Assembly (NCBI GenBank): GCA_021307315.1
Contig: JAJSPD010000056.1
Coordinates: 124,001-188,000, forward strand
Direction: 5' to 3'
DNA length: 64,000 nucleotides
From: Bisporella sp. PMI_857
Lineage: Eukaryota > Ascomycota > Leotiomycetes > Helotiales > Helotiaceae
Shown: one piece after another, positions 23,533 through 33,922 of the stretch
Numbering within the stretch: position 1 is the stretch's first letter
How the letters are laid out: each line of letters starts with the position of its first letter
Translations under genes and position numbers: made by a program
The notes under the pieces: model-generated
What the model was told of the DNA's origin: nothing
Database searches by the model: none
Seen by the model: the letters and a program-made list of their open reading frames with translations, nothing else

Positions 23533-24791
23533 TTATTCCAATTGCACAACCAGCTTCTGCCCCGAAATTTGTTTTTGTTTCAGCATATTGAGCCCCTTTA
23601 AGATACCTTGATACCTGCTTGTGAGAGCCTGCACTGGATGCGTCTTCAACTTTCTTGAATCTAATAACTCCTGTACTTCCTTGCACCAGGCAATACCAAA
23701 CATGCGGCTCTCAGCATCTGCGTCTCTTTCATATCCATAGTTCAGTGCAACTTTCTTGCCAAATATCGACATTCCCATTACCAATTGAGGTTTGACAACT
23801 TTCCGCGTACACAGCTCTTCATTATATGCTTCTAGAGTACAGTACTTCCCTCCCGCGCGTCCCATTGCAGCATAGCAAAGCTGTGTCGTTTGCGCTTCCG
23901 CCATCGGATCAATAATGTATTCAAGACTATTCTTGGTATACGCGCAAATGTCTTTAGCACAGGTCGGCGAGTGATAATCAAACATCTTGACTTCGCCAAA
24001 GGACTTGACGAGATCAAAATTCTTGGCGGAGCAGATGCCAATGGGTTTGTGTCCGAATCTGTTATTAGCAAAAGTTACCATGAGTCCTGATAATTACTGT
24101 AACACATTGGTATTAAGGGAAACAGGAATGTTGACCATTAAAAGTCAAAACTTGATTCTGAAATTACTTGACACGTAGGAAAATGTGAGTAATAGAGAGA
24201 CCTGGTGAAGACTAACAGTTTTAATAGTTGTGTTGCGAGTGTTCCTATAGAGGTGCTCGCTGCATACACCAAGACATCCTTCGACTCATCTGCGCCTGCA
24301 GGGTTCTTGAAACTTCCTGGAAGATTCAAGCTCTTCCTCAACACTAACCCCATAGTTAGAAAAGCGACACCGCTTCCTCCTGCGACAGCCTCCTCAAACC
24401 CCATATAAGGAGGAATAGAGAAAGCAAAAAGAGCATCAACCAAAACGTAATCTGAAAAGGTACCTATTGACTTGTCGATTGGGTTAGCCCCGTGCACGGC
24501 TCCGCACACTCTGTCTCCTAGCCCGAAGCGGCCGGTCTTGGATATATCACTCCCGAGAGCGACGACAGTTCCCGAAAAGTCGCAGCCACCAACGCAGCCT
24601 AGAGTTGGAAATCGCTCTGGCATCTTCCAGTCGCACGGATTCAGCCCGACGCAGGAGACTTTAACAAGGATATGGTCAGGGCGGATTTCTGGGACGGGAA
24701 TATCGTGTTGTATTGTAAGCGCGCCATTTTCACCTTGAACAATTGCGGTTTGAACAGATGGGAGTGAATTTATGAGGCGAGCGGGAGCCAT
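23533..24791 (-). CDS. Medium-chain reductase, toxD/trans-enoyl-reductase-like (second copy)
   Basis: Two exons on the minus strand, 24217..24791 and 23533..24058, 366 residues. The 158-nt intron has a GTTAGT donor and an AATAACAG acceptor, and joins TLATQLLKL to FGHKPIGI in the usual place of this family. Start ATG at 24791 (MAPARLINS). Conserved segments: DHILVKVSCVGLNPCDWK, GGCDFSGTVVALG, GDRVCGAVHGANP, VLVYAASTSIGTLATQLLK and the C-terminal ILKGLNMLKQKQISGQKLVV. Complete for a zinc-free enoyl/quinone reductase. It is clearly related to, but diverged from, the gene at 13397. The intron is unusually long for this window, so alternative acceptors are possible. It lies immediately before the decayed cluster and could have been part of it. 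Confidence 0.87.
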
Positions 24792-25492
24792 GATTGCGAG
24801 AAAGAGCAACAACTTTGAGATTAGTATTCTTTGCTTTCCGCCTTAAATATTGCCTCGGCTTCCGTAGCAAATCTTAGGCTCGGGCTTGGATGATCAGTCA
24901 GCTCTCGAAGAGATGGTCGAAGCGTCCTAGTTTGTTGCTAGAATATTGAAATATTTCAGAAATGGTGATTTCCTATGATCTGTCTCAACGGTACTAAGAC
25001 CCCACAACCAATGGCAAGGCCGTAGATGGCCATCTGAAGTCCGGCCTTACAGCTCCCAATTAACGCAAAAAGTGGGAACACCTCCGTCTTACACCCGAAA
25101 TCCACTGAGACTTCGGGAGGAGGATTCCGAGTGCTAAAAGTCGGTCACGAACTCGCTATGACCGAACCGCGTCCCCGTAGTTCGGATGCAGGATTATTAC
25201 GAGTACGTCCCTTGGCTGAAAAATATCGCGTGCATAGTAGGAACAAAGAATCAAGAATAGAGAATTGACAAGCCTCGGGCTCTGACCAATAAGCGCAAAA
25301 GAGTTGTGACTTTGAGAATGAGACAACATCAAGAGACTATGAAATCGAAAGTTAATATAGTTGCAATCATGGGTATGTGGCGTTTGTTGGCTTATAACTC
25401 GTGAGATTAGTATTAACATTTGTCTTATGAGATTTGTATAACATTCATTATATAGCACTTCAATAAAATTAAGTTGTCCAGCGGGGTGGATG
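24792..25492. other. Promoter region of the second toxD-like gene
   Basis: 700 bp between the reductase start and the 3' end of the hydrolase. Holds several inverted repeats with CGG/CCG halves (see 25141-25165). No gene. Confidence 0.4.
25141..25165. promoter_or_regulatory. Inverted repeat TCGGTCA-N11-TGACCGA
   Basis: Perfect 7-bp arms with CGG and CCG triplets, about 350 bp upstream of the toxD-like gene start. CGG inverted repeats are typical targets of Zn2Cys6 dimers, but a terminator or chance stem is equally possible. Confidence 0.3.
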
Positions 25493-26863
25493 CTATGACG
25501 GATTGACGGTTACTCTTCGTATTTCAAAAACCTCGTCCAGGAAGCTGTATGCCTTCATATTCGCCAGGCCAAAAGCACCAACTTTCGCTTGCAAGCCTCC
25601 TTCCTCTGGCCTACTCGGGACCCAAAGCCTTCTTTTCCGCTCCCCTAAATGCACCAAATCATCGAAAACTCTCATTGTGTGCTCTTCTGTATCAAAATAT
25701 AAACTTTTGCCGGCTCCAGAAACAAAAACAGGGCATTGGACCTTCTTTAAGAATCCATTTATCAGAGAATATCGCTTCATCTCCTTGAGAATCCTTGCAG
25801 GGCTTTCAATCCCCCAGAATGCCGATGTGAGGCCCACTTCCCACCGTAGCTGAAAGTTCAGTCGCATTCCTAACCCAACTATTTTATCGATCATTCCGTC
25901 ACTGAGCCACCCTCCCGTCCATGCTCCCATCAACATGCTTGAGACGTGTCTAGTTCCAAAGTCCCACATGTCATAAAATGGATCTATTGCCACACATGCC
26001 TTAATTCGAGGATCTGATGCTGCCCGCAAGGCATAGTAACCTCCCATACTCGCTCCAGCAACTGCGATGTGGTGGAGGTCGAGTTCAAGCCCCTCCTCAC
26101 ATTTTAAGGTCGCCGCGTACTGCTCTAGCAAGTCGAGCACCTGCCCCGTCACCACCTCCCAGTCTGGGCGCATGTGTAATCCTTTCTCGCGGAGAACAAT
26201 CCCCTGACCTGGCCCTTCGAACGTTAAAACGGCATAACCACGTGGGTGGCCGGCTTGTGGGTGGATATAGTACAGCTCTTCCTGGACAGAGTCTGCACCA
26301 CCCGTGTTGAGCAGAACAGGGATCTTCCCATCGAGCAAGCGATTTTGTGGTGCTGGCAAATATAAGTAACCTGGAAGGGAAACTCTATTCGCTGCTTGGC
26401 CGGCGACCGGCGTTTCCTCTAAATAAGGAATCTCAACCACTCTCACTTCACATTCGAAGAAGGGTAGAGCGCGGCGAAATAAGCCTTGCAGCTTTCTAGC
26501 TAAGGGAAGTGCCCGCGGATCATGGTCCTCCAGAGTCGGTCCATTGATGCGTAGATAGCCACTGGCCCGCGTATAAGAGCTCGCGCGAAGGAAAGCATCA
26601 CGCGAAGCTACTGTATCCCCGCAGGTGAGGGCTTCCTCAGCAAGGGACTCTGCAAGAGAGGCAGCGTGAGCCCATGCTGTTGCCCATGTCTCTGGGTCAT
26701 GGGGCTTGATGGCTGCAAGAGCAGTAAGGAACTCGGCCGGATCGCATCCACCATAGGGGGCTGTGGAAAGAATTCGCAAACTTTCAAAATTGAAAAATGT
26801 GTTTCCAGGGAAGAATGGGTGGATAAGCGCAAAGGGAGGAGATGATGAGCTTGAGAGAGTCAT
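25493..26863 (-). CDS. Alpha/beta hydrolase, Ayg1/FrsA-like
   Basis: Single exon, 456 residues from ATG 26863. An N-terminal helical lid-type region (residues 1-150) is followed by LPGYLYLP, VPVLLNTGGADS-like strand text, GYAVLTFEGPGQG (oxyanion region), and the nucleophile elbow GASMGG with the catalytic serine. ACVAIDPFYDMWDFG follows, and a late PVFVSGAGKSLYFDTEEHT segment would carry the acid/histidine part. This is the pattern of fungal FrsA-like (DUF1100) hydrolases, including Ayg1-type enzymes that shorten polyketide naphthopyrones by C-C hydrolysis in pigment pathways. The actual substrate is unknown. It appears intact and is the first gene of the probable decayed cluster; two strong CGG palindromes lie about 190-250 bp upstream. 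Confidence 0.88.
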   Translation of the reverse strand: MTLSSSSSPPFALIHPFFPGNTFFNFESLRILSTAPYGGCDPAEFLTALAAIKPHDPETWATAWAHAASLAESLAEEALTCGDTVASRDAFLRASSYTRASGYLRINGPTLEDHDPRALPLARKLQGLFRRALPFFECEVRVVEIPYLEETPVAGQAANRVSLPGYLYLPAPQNRLLDGKIPVLLNTGGADSVQEELYYIHPQAGHPRGYAVLTFEGPGQGIVLREKGLHMRPDWEVVTGQVLDLLEQYAATLKCEEGLELDLHHIAVAGASMGGYYALRAASDPRIKACVAIDPFYDMWDFGTRHVSSMLMGAWTGGWLSDGMIDKIVGLGMRLNFQLRWEVGLTSAFWGIESPARILKEMKRYSLINGFLKKVQCPVFVSGAGKSLYFDTEEHTMRVFDDLVHLGERKRRLWVPSRPEEGGLQAKVGAFGLANMKAYSFLDEVFEIRRVTVNPS

Positions 26864-27053
26864 TGTTTGGGAGAGAAACACACGTTCTGGATGTGACCTT
26901 AGATGAGTTGGTGAATATGTGTTGTGTTCATATTGTTTTGTTCAATGAGACATGGCAAAGCCGGCAAGTCTCCATAAGAATAGCGCATTTGTCAGCCAAA
27001 GAGGCATGGAGTGTGGTGTACGTTTGCTTCATGTATTCTGCCGATATATTAGT

Positions 27054-27066
27054 TCGGACAGTCCGA
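27054..27066. promoter_or_regulatory. CGG-N5-CCG palindrome upstream of hydrolase
   Basis: TCGGACAGTCCGA is a perfect palindrome about a single central base and offers inverted CGG triplets, the standard half-site of Zn2Cys6 dimers. A closely related site lies 35 bp away and another upstream of the MFS gene at 33735. Confidence 0.5.
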
Positions 27067-27099
27067 CCAAATTCAGGTCATCGGCACATGGGGCACGTG

Positions 27100-27115
27100 A
27101 TTCGGACGTCCGAAT
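27100..27115. promoter_or_regulatory. 16-bp palindrome with CGG-N4-CCG core
   Basis: ATTCGGACGTCCGAAT is a perfect 16-bp palindrome sharing the TCGGAC half-site with the site at 27054. It directly follows a CACGTG. It is a candidate binding site for the cluster Zn2Cys6 protein encoded at 30.4-32.7 kb. Confidence 0.5.
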
Positions 27116-27434
27116 ATTTATACAGGTTGCGCAATAGTATTGGATGACGCAAAGAGAAATATTGAAGGTCTTTTCTTATCATTGATTCTAAGTGATAGCG
27201 AAGATGAATTAGGTTCCTGCGTTATGGAGGGCTAAGCGGCGCCACGCTCAATTGGATAGGGTAGCTAGTGCCGAAACACTTGAAATAATGGAAAGGAGAT
27301 ATCGGATTACACTTTGTCGCATTGTAATGCAATAGAAGTTGATGTAATATATGCATAACTTAACGCGCTATAACCTTAAGGCATATTGAAGTAAACAACA
27401 GATGAAAATAACAACTTGAAGCTGAGACAAAAGC

Positions 27435-28892
27435 TCACGTCAAGAACGAAATAACCACCTTCGAAAGGTCCCCCCCCAGAGAAAATTGTGAAAGATTTGC
27501 TCGCCTAGCACCACCTTCCATCCCATTATCTATTTGAGGCCTCCTACAGCCAGTTTTCAACAGCTTCGGAAAAATGAAAGACGCCTTGGAGGCACTGTTC
27601 AGATATGTAGCAACGAGTTCATCCAAGCCTTCAGCAACAGCTGCCTTCGTCCATTCCCCAAGACTCGTGGCTTCAAATTTCTGTCCAGTTTGCCGCTCCA
27701 GAGATGACTTCATGTCATTAACCGCGACTTCCAAGTCGCCGCATTCGTGCACATACTTCACCATTCCGCTGGTGTGCGCGCTGTCGTTCTTCACTTTATC
27801 GAGAATATCAGCGGCAACTCGTTCGACGGATACAAAGTCCAGTGTGCCACGCCAAGTTGATGAAATAGGGACTTTGCACATCTTCTTGGAGAAAGTGAGG
27901 ATGTTTGTCATAATGTCAAGATCCGGTGCATCATCGCCTGTAATATTGCTTGGACGGTGGATCCAGACAGGGACCGAAAATTTTTCGCTGACGAGCTCGA
28001 GGAAGCGCTCGCTAACCCATTTAGTTGCTATATAACCATCTGTGCCATTGCGTGGAGGTTCGAAAGCAGCGACAGATTCTTCACTGAACGAGGTCTTGCC
28101 TGAGAGATGGGCAACGCCGGCGGACGAGACGAAATGAATTGGGACATGAAAAGGAAGACATAGCTTGACGAGCTCTCGTGTGCTACCAACGTTTGCTTTG
28201 AACAATGACGTGTAAGCCTTCATGAAAGAAACGTCGGCGCCATTATGAATGACAGCGTCTGTTTCAGCAAAGATCTCCCGCGCTTTTGCCTCGGAAAGGC
28301 CAAGACGAAGCGCCTTGAGATCCCCTTGATGCAACTCCACCTTGGGATCGGAGAAGATGGCTGGTAGGTCTGATTTTCGTCGGCGGACAGCTATGGCGTG
28401 GATTTTGTCAATGTGATTGTCATGTATCATTCGACGGAGTAATTCTTTGCCCAAGAATCCAGTGGCACCGGTGATTACAACAGTCTTGAATGGCAAACCT
28501 TGATCCTTAGGCTCTGGATTAATCTCAAGCTCGTATAAATCGTCGGAAATTGCTGTCTCTTGCTGCCATTCAATTCTTCTAGTAGAGGTAGATGACAATG
28601 ATAGGGGGATCTCGGTCATATCAGGCACGGTCTTGGATGAAATGATCCCCTCTCTAATTGCTTCCCTACTTGGATCAATTTGGCGTGCCAATGCTCCGAG
28701 TGTAGGGTTCTCGAAGAGTTGTACTAATGTTAGCTCAACATTAAGCTCGGTTTTTATTAGACCTTGAACGTTTACAAGAGCAAGGGAATTTCCGCCGATA
28801 TGGAAGAAATCTGACTCTGCATCAATTTGATGATGTGATGATAACTCACTACCTATGACGCGCTGCCAAATCTCCTTGAGCTTTATCTCCAT
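27435..28892 (-). pseudogene. Carrier-protein + thioester-reductase fragment of an NRPS-like enzyme
   Basis: From ATG 28892, 485 residues read without interruption. An acyl/peptidyl carrier domain comes first (FFHIGGNSLALVN, with the phosphopantetheine serine), then a thioester-reductase domain with the NAD(P) loop VVITGATGFLG, the strand text AIAVRR, and YIATKWVSERFL with the catalytic Tyr/Lys. The normal parent (NRPS-like alpha-aminoadipate-reductase type or a PKS/NRPS terminus) has an adenylation or PKS part before the carrier. Here nothing precedes it: the frame closes 13 codons upstream, and TTAATTTCACAG just before the ATG looks like the acceptor of a lost exon. The P450 at 28932 starts about 40 bp away on the other strand and also lacks its 5' end. 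A functional free-standing didomain is possible but less likely. Confidence 0.75.
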
Positions 28893-28931
28893 AGGTTTTC
28901 TCTGTGAAATTAACACCGAGTGTCTTTAATC

Positions 28932-30322
28932 ATGCAGTACCCGGACACACCTTACATCATCGACGTAACCGAGCTCCAGTACGTGGTATATCCACCAGCG
29001 TTATTTGACGAGATCAAGCGCCTCGAAGAAAAAGAAGCCTCTGTTCAAGATTTTTTTCGAAGTATCTCTTACGGCCACCTTGGAATCGAGACGGACGCCC
29101 TGTGCAAAACCATTGCCGTAGACCTAGCGCGGAGTATTCCATTCAAGATCCCTTCACAACAAAAGGATGCCCGCATCGCATTCGACAAGTACGTCGGATA
29201 TTGCCCGAACGACAAGCCCTTCGCCCTCTTTGATACCATGTTGAAAATTTCTGGTTCTATCAATGCATCCTCATTTGTTGGACGAGAGATTGGAACTAGC
29301 GAGTGGCCCGAATTGGTACAGTCGTTGTTAACATCCGTCTACTTTGCAATCAAGATACTTAACTGGATTCCAAGTCTAATCAAGCCAATTATTCGGCCAG
29401 TTCTGTTTCTTCCAACTTTCAAAGTTCAAAGGGACTTGCGCCATATGCTTATATCTGCTATTCGCCGCGACATGGAAGAGTACGACCGAGCAGCAAACAG
29501 GAAAGATGTTTTAAAGCCAACTGAAGATGGTAAGCTTCCGTTTACTCAGTGGCTGACGTCTCGCTATCAACCCAGCCAAGCAACACAGTACCAGCTGACT
29601 ACGGACCTCCTCCTCGTCAACATCGAATCGACCCTCAAGTCCGCGATCGCGCTGTACAGCATAGTTTTAGAGCTCGCGAGACGGCCTCAGTTACAAGACG
29701 AACTTCGCCGCGAAGTCGAAGAGGTCAGCATGTTAGACGGCCAACTTCCCTCGACCCACCTAAAGGAACTAAGGAAAATGGACAGCATGATGCGTGAAAC
29801 GTCCCGTGTAAATCCATTCTCTCTCTGTGAGTCTATGCCTTTCTCTTAGCCCTGGGGAACTCCTGTTTCCGCACTTCCTACATCTAACTTTATTACGCGT
29901 TTTCTAGTCACTCTCTGCCGTAAAACCCGTCGACCTCTGCAGCTTTCTTTAGGGCCCTTGCTTCCCGCCGGCACAATCATTTGCGTCGACTCGCAAAGGA
30001 TCAACAAATCCACGACGATGTTTGCGGAGCCCCAGAAATTCGACCCCACCCGCTTTCTGAGTAAGCGCGGAAAACCCGGCGCGGAACACATGTTTCAGTT
30101 CGTGTCGACAGGTCGTCTGATCCTAATTGGGGAGATGGGACGCAGGCTTGTCCCGGCCGCTTCTTCGCCAATAGCATCCTGAAAGTTTGTCTCACCCACT
30201 TGCTTATGAATTACAACCTCAGGCTTGGCGACGGTCAGCAGCAACTGAATATGGTCTGCATGCCGAATGGAGTCTTAGCACCAGATATGGGAGCCCGGGT
30301 ATTCTTCCAATCAAGAAATTAG
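28932..30322 (+). pseudogene. Cytochrome P450, N-terminally truncated and frameshifted
   Basis: Exon 28932..29826, an 81-nt intron (GTGAGT...TTCTAG), then 29908 onward. The protein begins at a segment (DTPYIIDV..VVYPPALFDEIK) that in fungal P450s lies some 60-80 residues after the start, so the membrane anchor is missing. The I-helix region, the ELRREVEE segment, the KMDSMMRETSRVNP ExxR-like K-helix and FDPTRF are present. At 30111-30112 the frame shifts. The heme segment WGDGTQACPGRFFA (Cys at 30149-30151) is in another frame, which then runs to a TAG at 30320. A one-base deletion explains this. A coding-quality sequence otherwise suggests recent loss. The parent enzyme would be an ER monooxygenase of the cluster. 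Confidence 0.85.
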
Positions 30323-30411
30323 GTAACCAATCATGAGAACTATATTTGCTAGGTGCAACAACTAGAAAATTAGAATTAATGAATGTCATGCACCGTTCTA
30401 TTGTTTACTAT

Positions 30412-32725
30412 TTATCGGTCACTGTTTAAAAATGTATCTTCTATCTTTTTGATCATGTCCCGGACGATTCTCGTACCGGTCTCATTATGACCCAAAGAGA
30501 CATAACCCTCTTGCTGTAATGAGGCTTTGAGCAAGGCCTGGAACAAAGGATCGGAGAGCGTTCCTCCTAGCGCTTTTTCAATAGAGTCTAGCATATAGGT
30601 GCTGACCTGAATTAGTATTTTGATCTGCAAATCGCGATGGTTTTGTAGCACAAAGCCATCAATCTGGAGACCCGTGATTGTTTGGGGAAGTCTGGTGGCT
30701 ACAGTCCATTTGCGGGAGACTTCGAATGAGTGGTGTATGATGGAAAACACGGACTCGTATATTTTGAGGAGACACGTATAACAAGTTAGTAATGCAAAAG
30801 TAGAAGGCGCATCTCTATTCGGCTGATGTCCACGACTAATATTCATAGAGGAACCGGTTCCTGTTGAGCCGTCGCCAGCAACATAGGCTGCCCTGCTGAG
30901 CACCGTCTGGATAAATCTCCATCTCTCTTCCATTCGAGCGTCTAGGCTCGTCTCGGACGAGTCAGTAATTTCCTCAGATCCACCAAAATTGCAATTTTCT
31001 CCATCTGTGGAATGTTCCGAATCTGGACAAGGGTGAGACGGAGGAGGCTTGTTCAAGGATTGGACAACCTCCAGAAACCTCTCAGATCCATGGAGCATTT
31101 TTCCGATGATATAATCAGAGCTCGTGGTACAGTTCATAGTCTTGAAGAAGTATTCAGCTGCAGTGCTATCTGAATCAGTGTGTATAATGAGTTGAGTTGA
31201 GTTGAGTTTAGAGGTTAACTCAACTCAACTCAATATAAATATACGTAACTCAAACTCAACTCAATATAACTTGAGTTAACTCGAGTTAACTCAATACTAG
31301 GCTTAATTAGGCATAGTTCTTAGCAAAACTGTATTAGCAATCGAAGCTTAGCTACAGTAAGTCACGTGTACTTTAAAAACAAGCGTGACACTTAATAAAA
31401 ATGCTTTTAAAACTATAATATGTTTTAAAAGCTGAAGCATTTTAATATAAACTTTTTTATATATAAATTTGTAATTTGATTAATTCTTTAAAATAAAATT
31501 TATAATTTAACTTATATAGCTGATTTTATTATATTGAGTCATTTGAGTTGAGTTGAGTTTAAAAGTAAACTCAAACTCAACTCAATTATAATTATATAAC
31601 TCAAACTCAACTCAACTCAACTCAAAAATAATTCAATATAAATTGAGTTGTTGAGTTTTCTTTAGACACACTGATCTGAATGAGTGCGAAGGAACGAGCC
31701 TGCGGATTCGCACGCGATAATACGGTGTAGATCCTTCAACAAGCTTGCACTGAGATCTGAAAGAATTTCTATGTTTTTGTCTTTCAAAGTTGTCAATGGT
31801 ATGCCGGAGCCTTCGCCGACATCCTGGTCTGGCTCGTGACCAGAACCTGTGTGCCGGTCATCCAAGGACACCAAGATTGGCTCTTTTGGGGATTCCAGCA
31901 GATTGGATTCCTCTTCTACAAGGTGGGTGGGGTTTAAGGTTTCTGACCCACTCGGCCGGGCCCGTACCGCGCCTGGGGGAGTGGCTGAATCCCTGTCTGC
32001 CGCCGTTTTATTCATGGCGGAAACAGTGAACGGTGCGTCGTTTTTAACCATGTCAGAAATATTTGAACTTGAGAATTGGTAAGCCGACGCCACCGTGGGT
32101 TGGTTAGTAGGCAATTTGGAAAGCATTACGTGGTTGGGAGATACCGGCGTTGGCAAAGTATCTGCAGCACTTCTGAAATCTACTTCCTCGACGTCGTCGA
32201 ACGTGGAACCAAATACATCCTGCCATGAAATAGGCTCCAGCTGCAAGATATCGCCGGGGCTTTGTATATCGGCTGTAGCACTCCATGGAGGCTGGCAAGC
32301 CGGTTGGGCGATGTTATGCTTATTGATGTTGGATCTCAATGATACACTTGCGACTTCAGCTTGAGCTGGTCCTACATCGGGTTCTTCAAGAACTTGAATT
32401 AGCAAGAATCACTAACAGCCTACGGCAGTAATGGCCTACCAAGTATAGTTGCGGTGTTTGGCAAGCCTCTTGATACATCCCACGACCTCCCTCGAGCTGG
32501 ACCAGTACCAGTTCCCCTTCGAGATGAGGATGAGGCTATAGTACACTTCGCTTTTGCTTTGCGACACCGCAGGCAGGGAGTATCGGCCAGGGCCATTAAA
32601 TCGCGATTGCAGCGAAGCTTTTGGCCTCTGCACCGGTCGCAGGCATAACGGCGAGAGAAGTTGAATGCCATAGGAGCTGGTTGCCGCTGTGCTTGACCAG
32701 CGAGAGGCGGAAACCCAACATTCAT
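30412..32725 (-). pseudogene. Zn2Cys6 transcription factor (AflR-like) disrupted by a hAT-type MITE
   Basis: Exon 1 32440..32725 starts at ATG 32725 and carries the Zn2Cys6 cluster: CDRCRGQKLRCNR, then CLRCRKAKAKC (six cysteines, with the longer middle loop seen in AflR-type proteins). A 47-nt intron follows. Exon 2 runs from 32392 until it meets the 498-bp insertion at 31176..31673, and continues from 31167 to 30412 in a frame consistent with the first part once the insert and one target copy are discounted; by arithmetic the parent had 586 codons. The C-terminal part (SALLTCYTCLLKIYESVF-like text, ending RDMIKKIEDTF) fits the AflR C-terminal regulatory domain. The insert shifts frame and adds stops, so a full-length activator should not be made. 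It was probably the pathway regulator of the neighbouring genes. Confidence 0.85.
31168..31681. mobile_element. Non-autonomous hAT-type MITE with 8-bp target duplication
   Basis: A 498-bp element, 31176..31673, is flanked by ATCTGAAT on both sides (31168-31175 and 31674-31681). Its ends are inverted: CAGTGTGTATAA at the left, and CAGTGTGTCTAA read inward from the right. An 8-bp duplication and CAGTGTG-type ends are hAT hallmarks. There is no transposase. The interior is very AT-rich and built of GAGTT/AACTC pentamer runs near both ends, which fold into hairpins (for example around 31190-31240 and 31545-31585), resembling the subterminal repeats that hAT transposases bind. It sits inside exon 2 of the Zn2Cys6 gene. 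The perfect duplication implies a fairly recent insertion. Confidence 0.9.
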
Positions 32726-33922
32726 AGTAGCTGCAGTGACTGCAATTCAGGCAAAGAACGCAATGCAGCAGAGGAGAAGCCGTATTTGAGCGCAAACGCT
32801 AGTGATGGGTTGGGTCCTCGTATCATGCGTGTTTAGCTTTCCTTAGCCTCATAAGCTTATTGTAGTTGAATTTTAGGGAATATAACGTCAGACTTGTGCC
32901 CGATTGGCTGTTTCGGGGCGAGTGGGGTTGTGGCCAAATATCTGGGCTTACACATTTTGGCGATTATGATATTCCTTCATAATTTCTGATACTTACTTTA
33001 TTTAAACTTACTTTTACACTAAACTGTAACTTAATATAAAGTTCTTACTCATCCCCCGCAGTACTCCACTTGAAAGCTCGTAATTGAACATTGTGTAGCG
33101 CCACCAAGCGAGCAATACCTGGACCAGACCCTAACTCGCTGGTAGACCCAAGTATGTTTCAAAATACCAGCACGGCAAAAAGCATTTTAATGAACCCTTC
33201 CCAAGCTTGATCTAATTAGTGTCTGTTGTAGAGTAACTAATAGTGCATATAACCCACAAAAAGGAGCGTGCGCCTGAGACACAGAATCAGCCAACTTTGT
33301 CATAGGATGATGCCACCAAGAATTGCACTCAGACTGCGTGCATAATTCAGCTTCGTGTTCCCTCTACATTGGCCGCGTGGCACCAAGAGCCAATAAATAC
33401 AACGTTGTGCCTTCTTACCGCATCAACACAAGGAATGTTGAGCTTTGGCACCAATCTTATTCACCATTGAAAGTGCATTAGATGAAGTTATGTTCCAAGC
33501 AGGCTCATGTATTTGTATCTGTAATTATGATATAATAAGCAAAATGCAAAATAAAAAGCAATGTCAGATCATAAATTGATCGTTGACCAAGACTCTTTAC
33601 TCCGGCAGAATATACGAGAATCATGCTTTTAGACTGTTCTGAAGAGTAGCAACCCATGATATTTCCGTGCTCGATTTCCCAAATGCGATTTTTTTTGTAA
33701 CTTAGGAATTAGTAAGAAGAAGGTTAAGGCTTTTTCGGACATCCGTCGAGCCATTGGCTCCGAGTTACGACTGATAAATTACGACTCGGAGTCGGCGGGC
33801 TTAAAGCAAATCGGCTAAATTCCTAACATGCTGAAGCATTAAGCAGTGCTGCCTTTGAATATTCTCAAACGAACCTCCACTTTACAGGCCATATTTTGAC
33901 ATCCAACACCACAGAAGCAATC
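32726..33922. other. Divergent region between regulator and MFS exporter
   Basis: About 1.2 kb without a gene. The part near the exporter carries TCGGACATCCG (33735-33745), the inverted repeat CTCCGAG (33758-33764) / CTCGGAG (33785-33791), and the direct repeat TTACGACT (33765 and 33779). Confidence 0.5.
33735..33745. promoter_or_regulatory. CGG-N4-CCG site upstream of MFS exporter
   Basis: TCGGACATCCG, about 180 bp before the ATG, shares the TCGGAC half-site and the CGG-N4-CCG spacing with the hydrolase promoter palindrome at 27100. A common regulator is inferred. Confidence 0.4.

Larger units (their letters stand above)
26864..27434. other. Promoter region of the hydrolase
   Basis: Non-coding. 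Contains two near-perfect palindromes (27054-27066 and 27100-27115) and a CACGTG E-box at 27094-27099. Confidence 0.5.
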
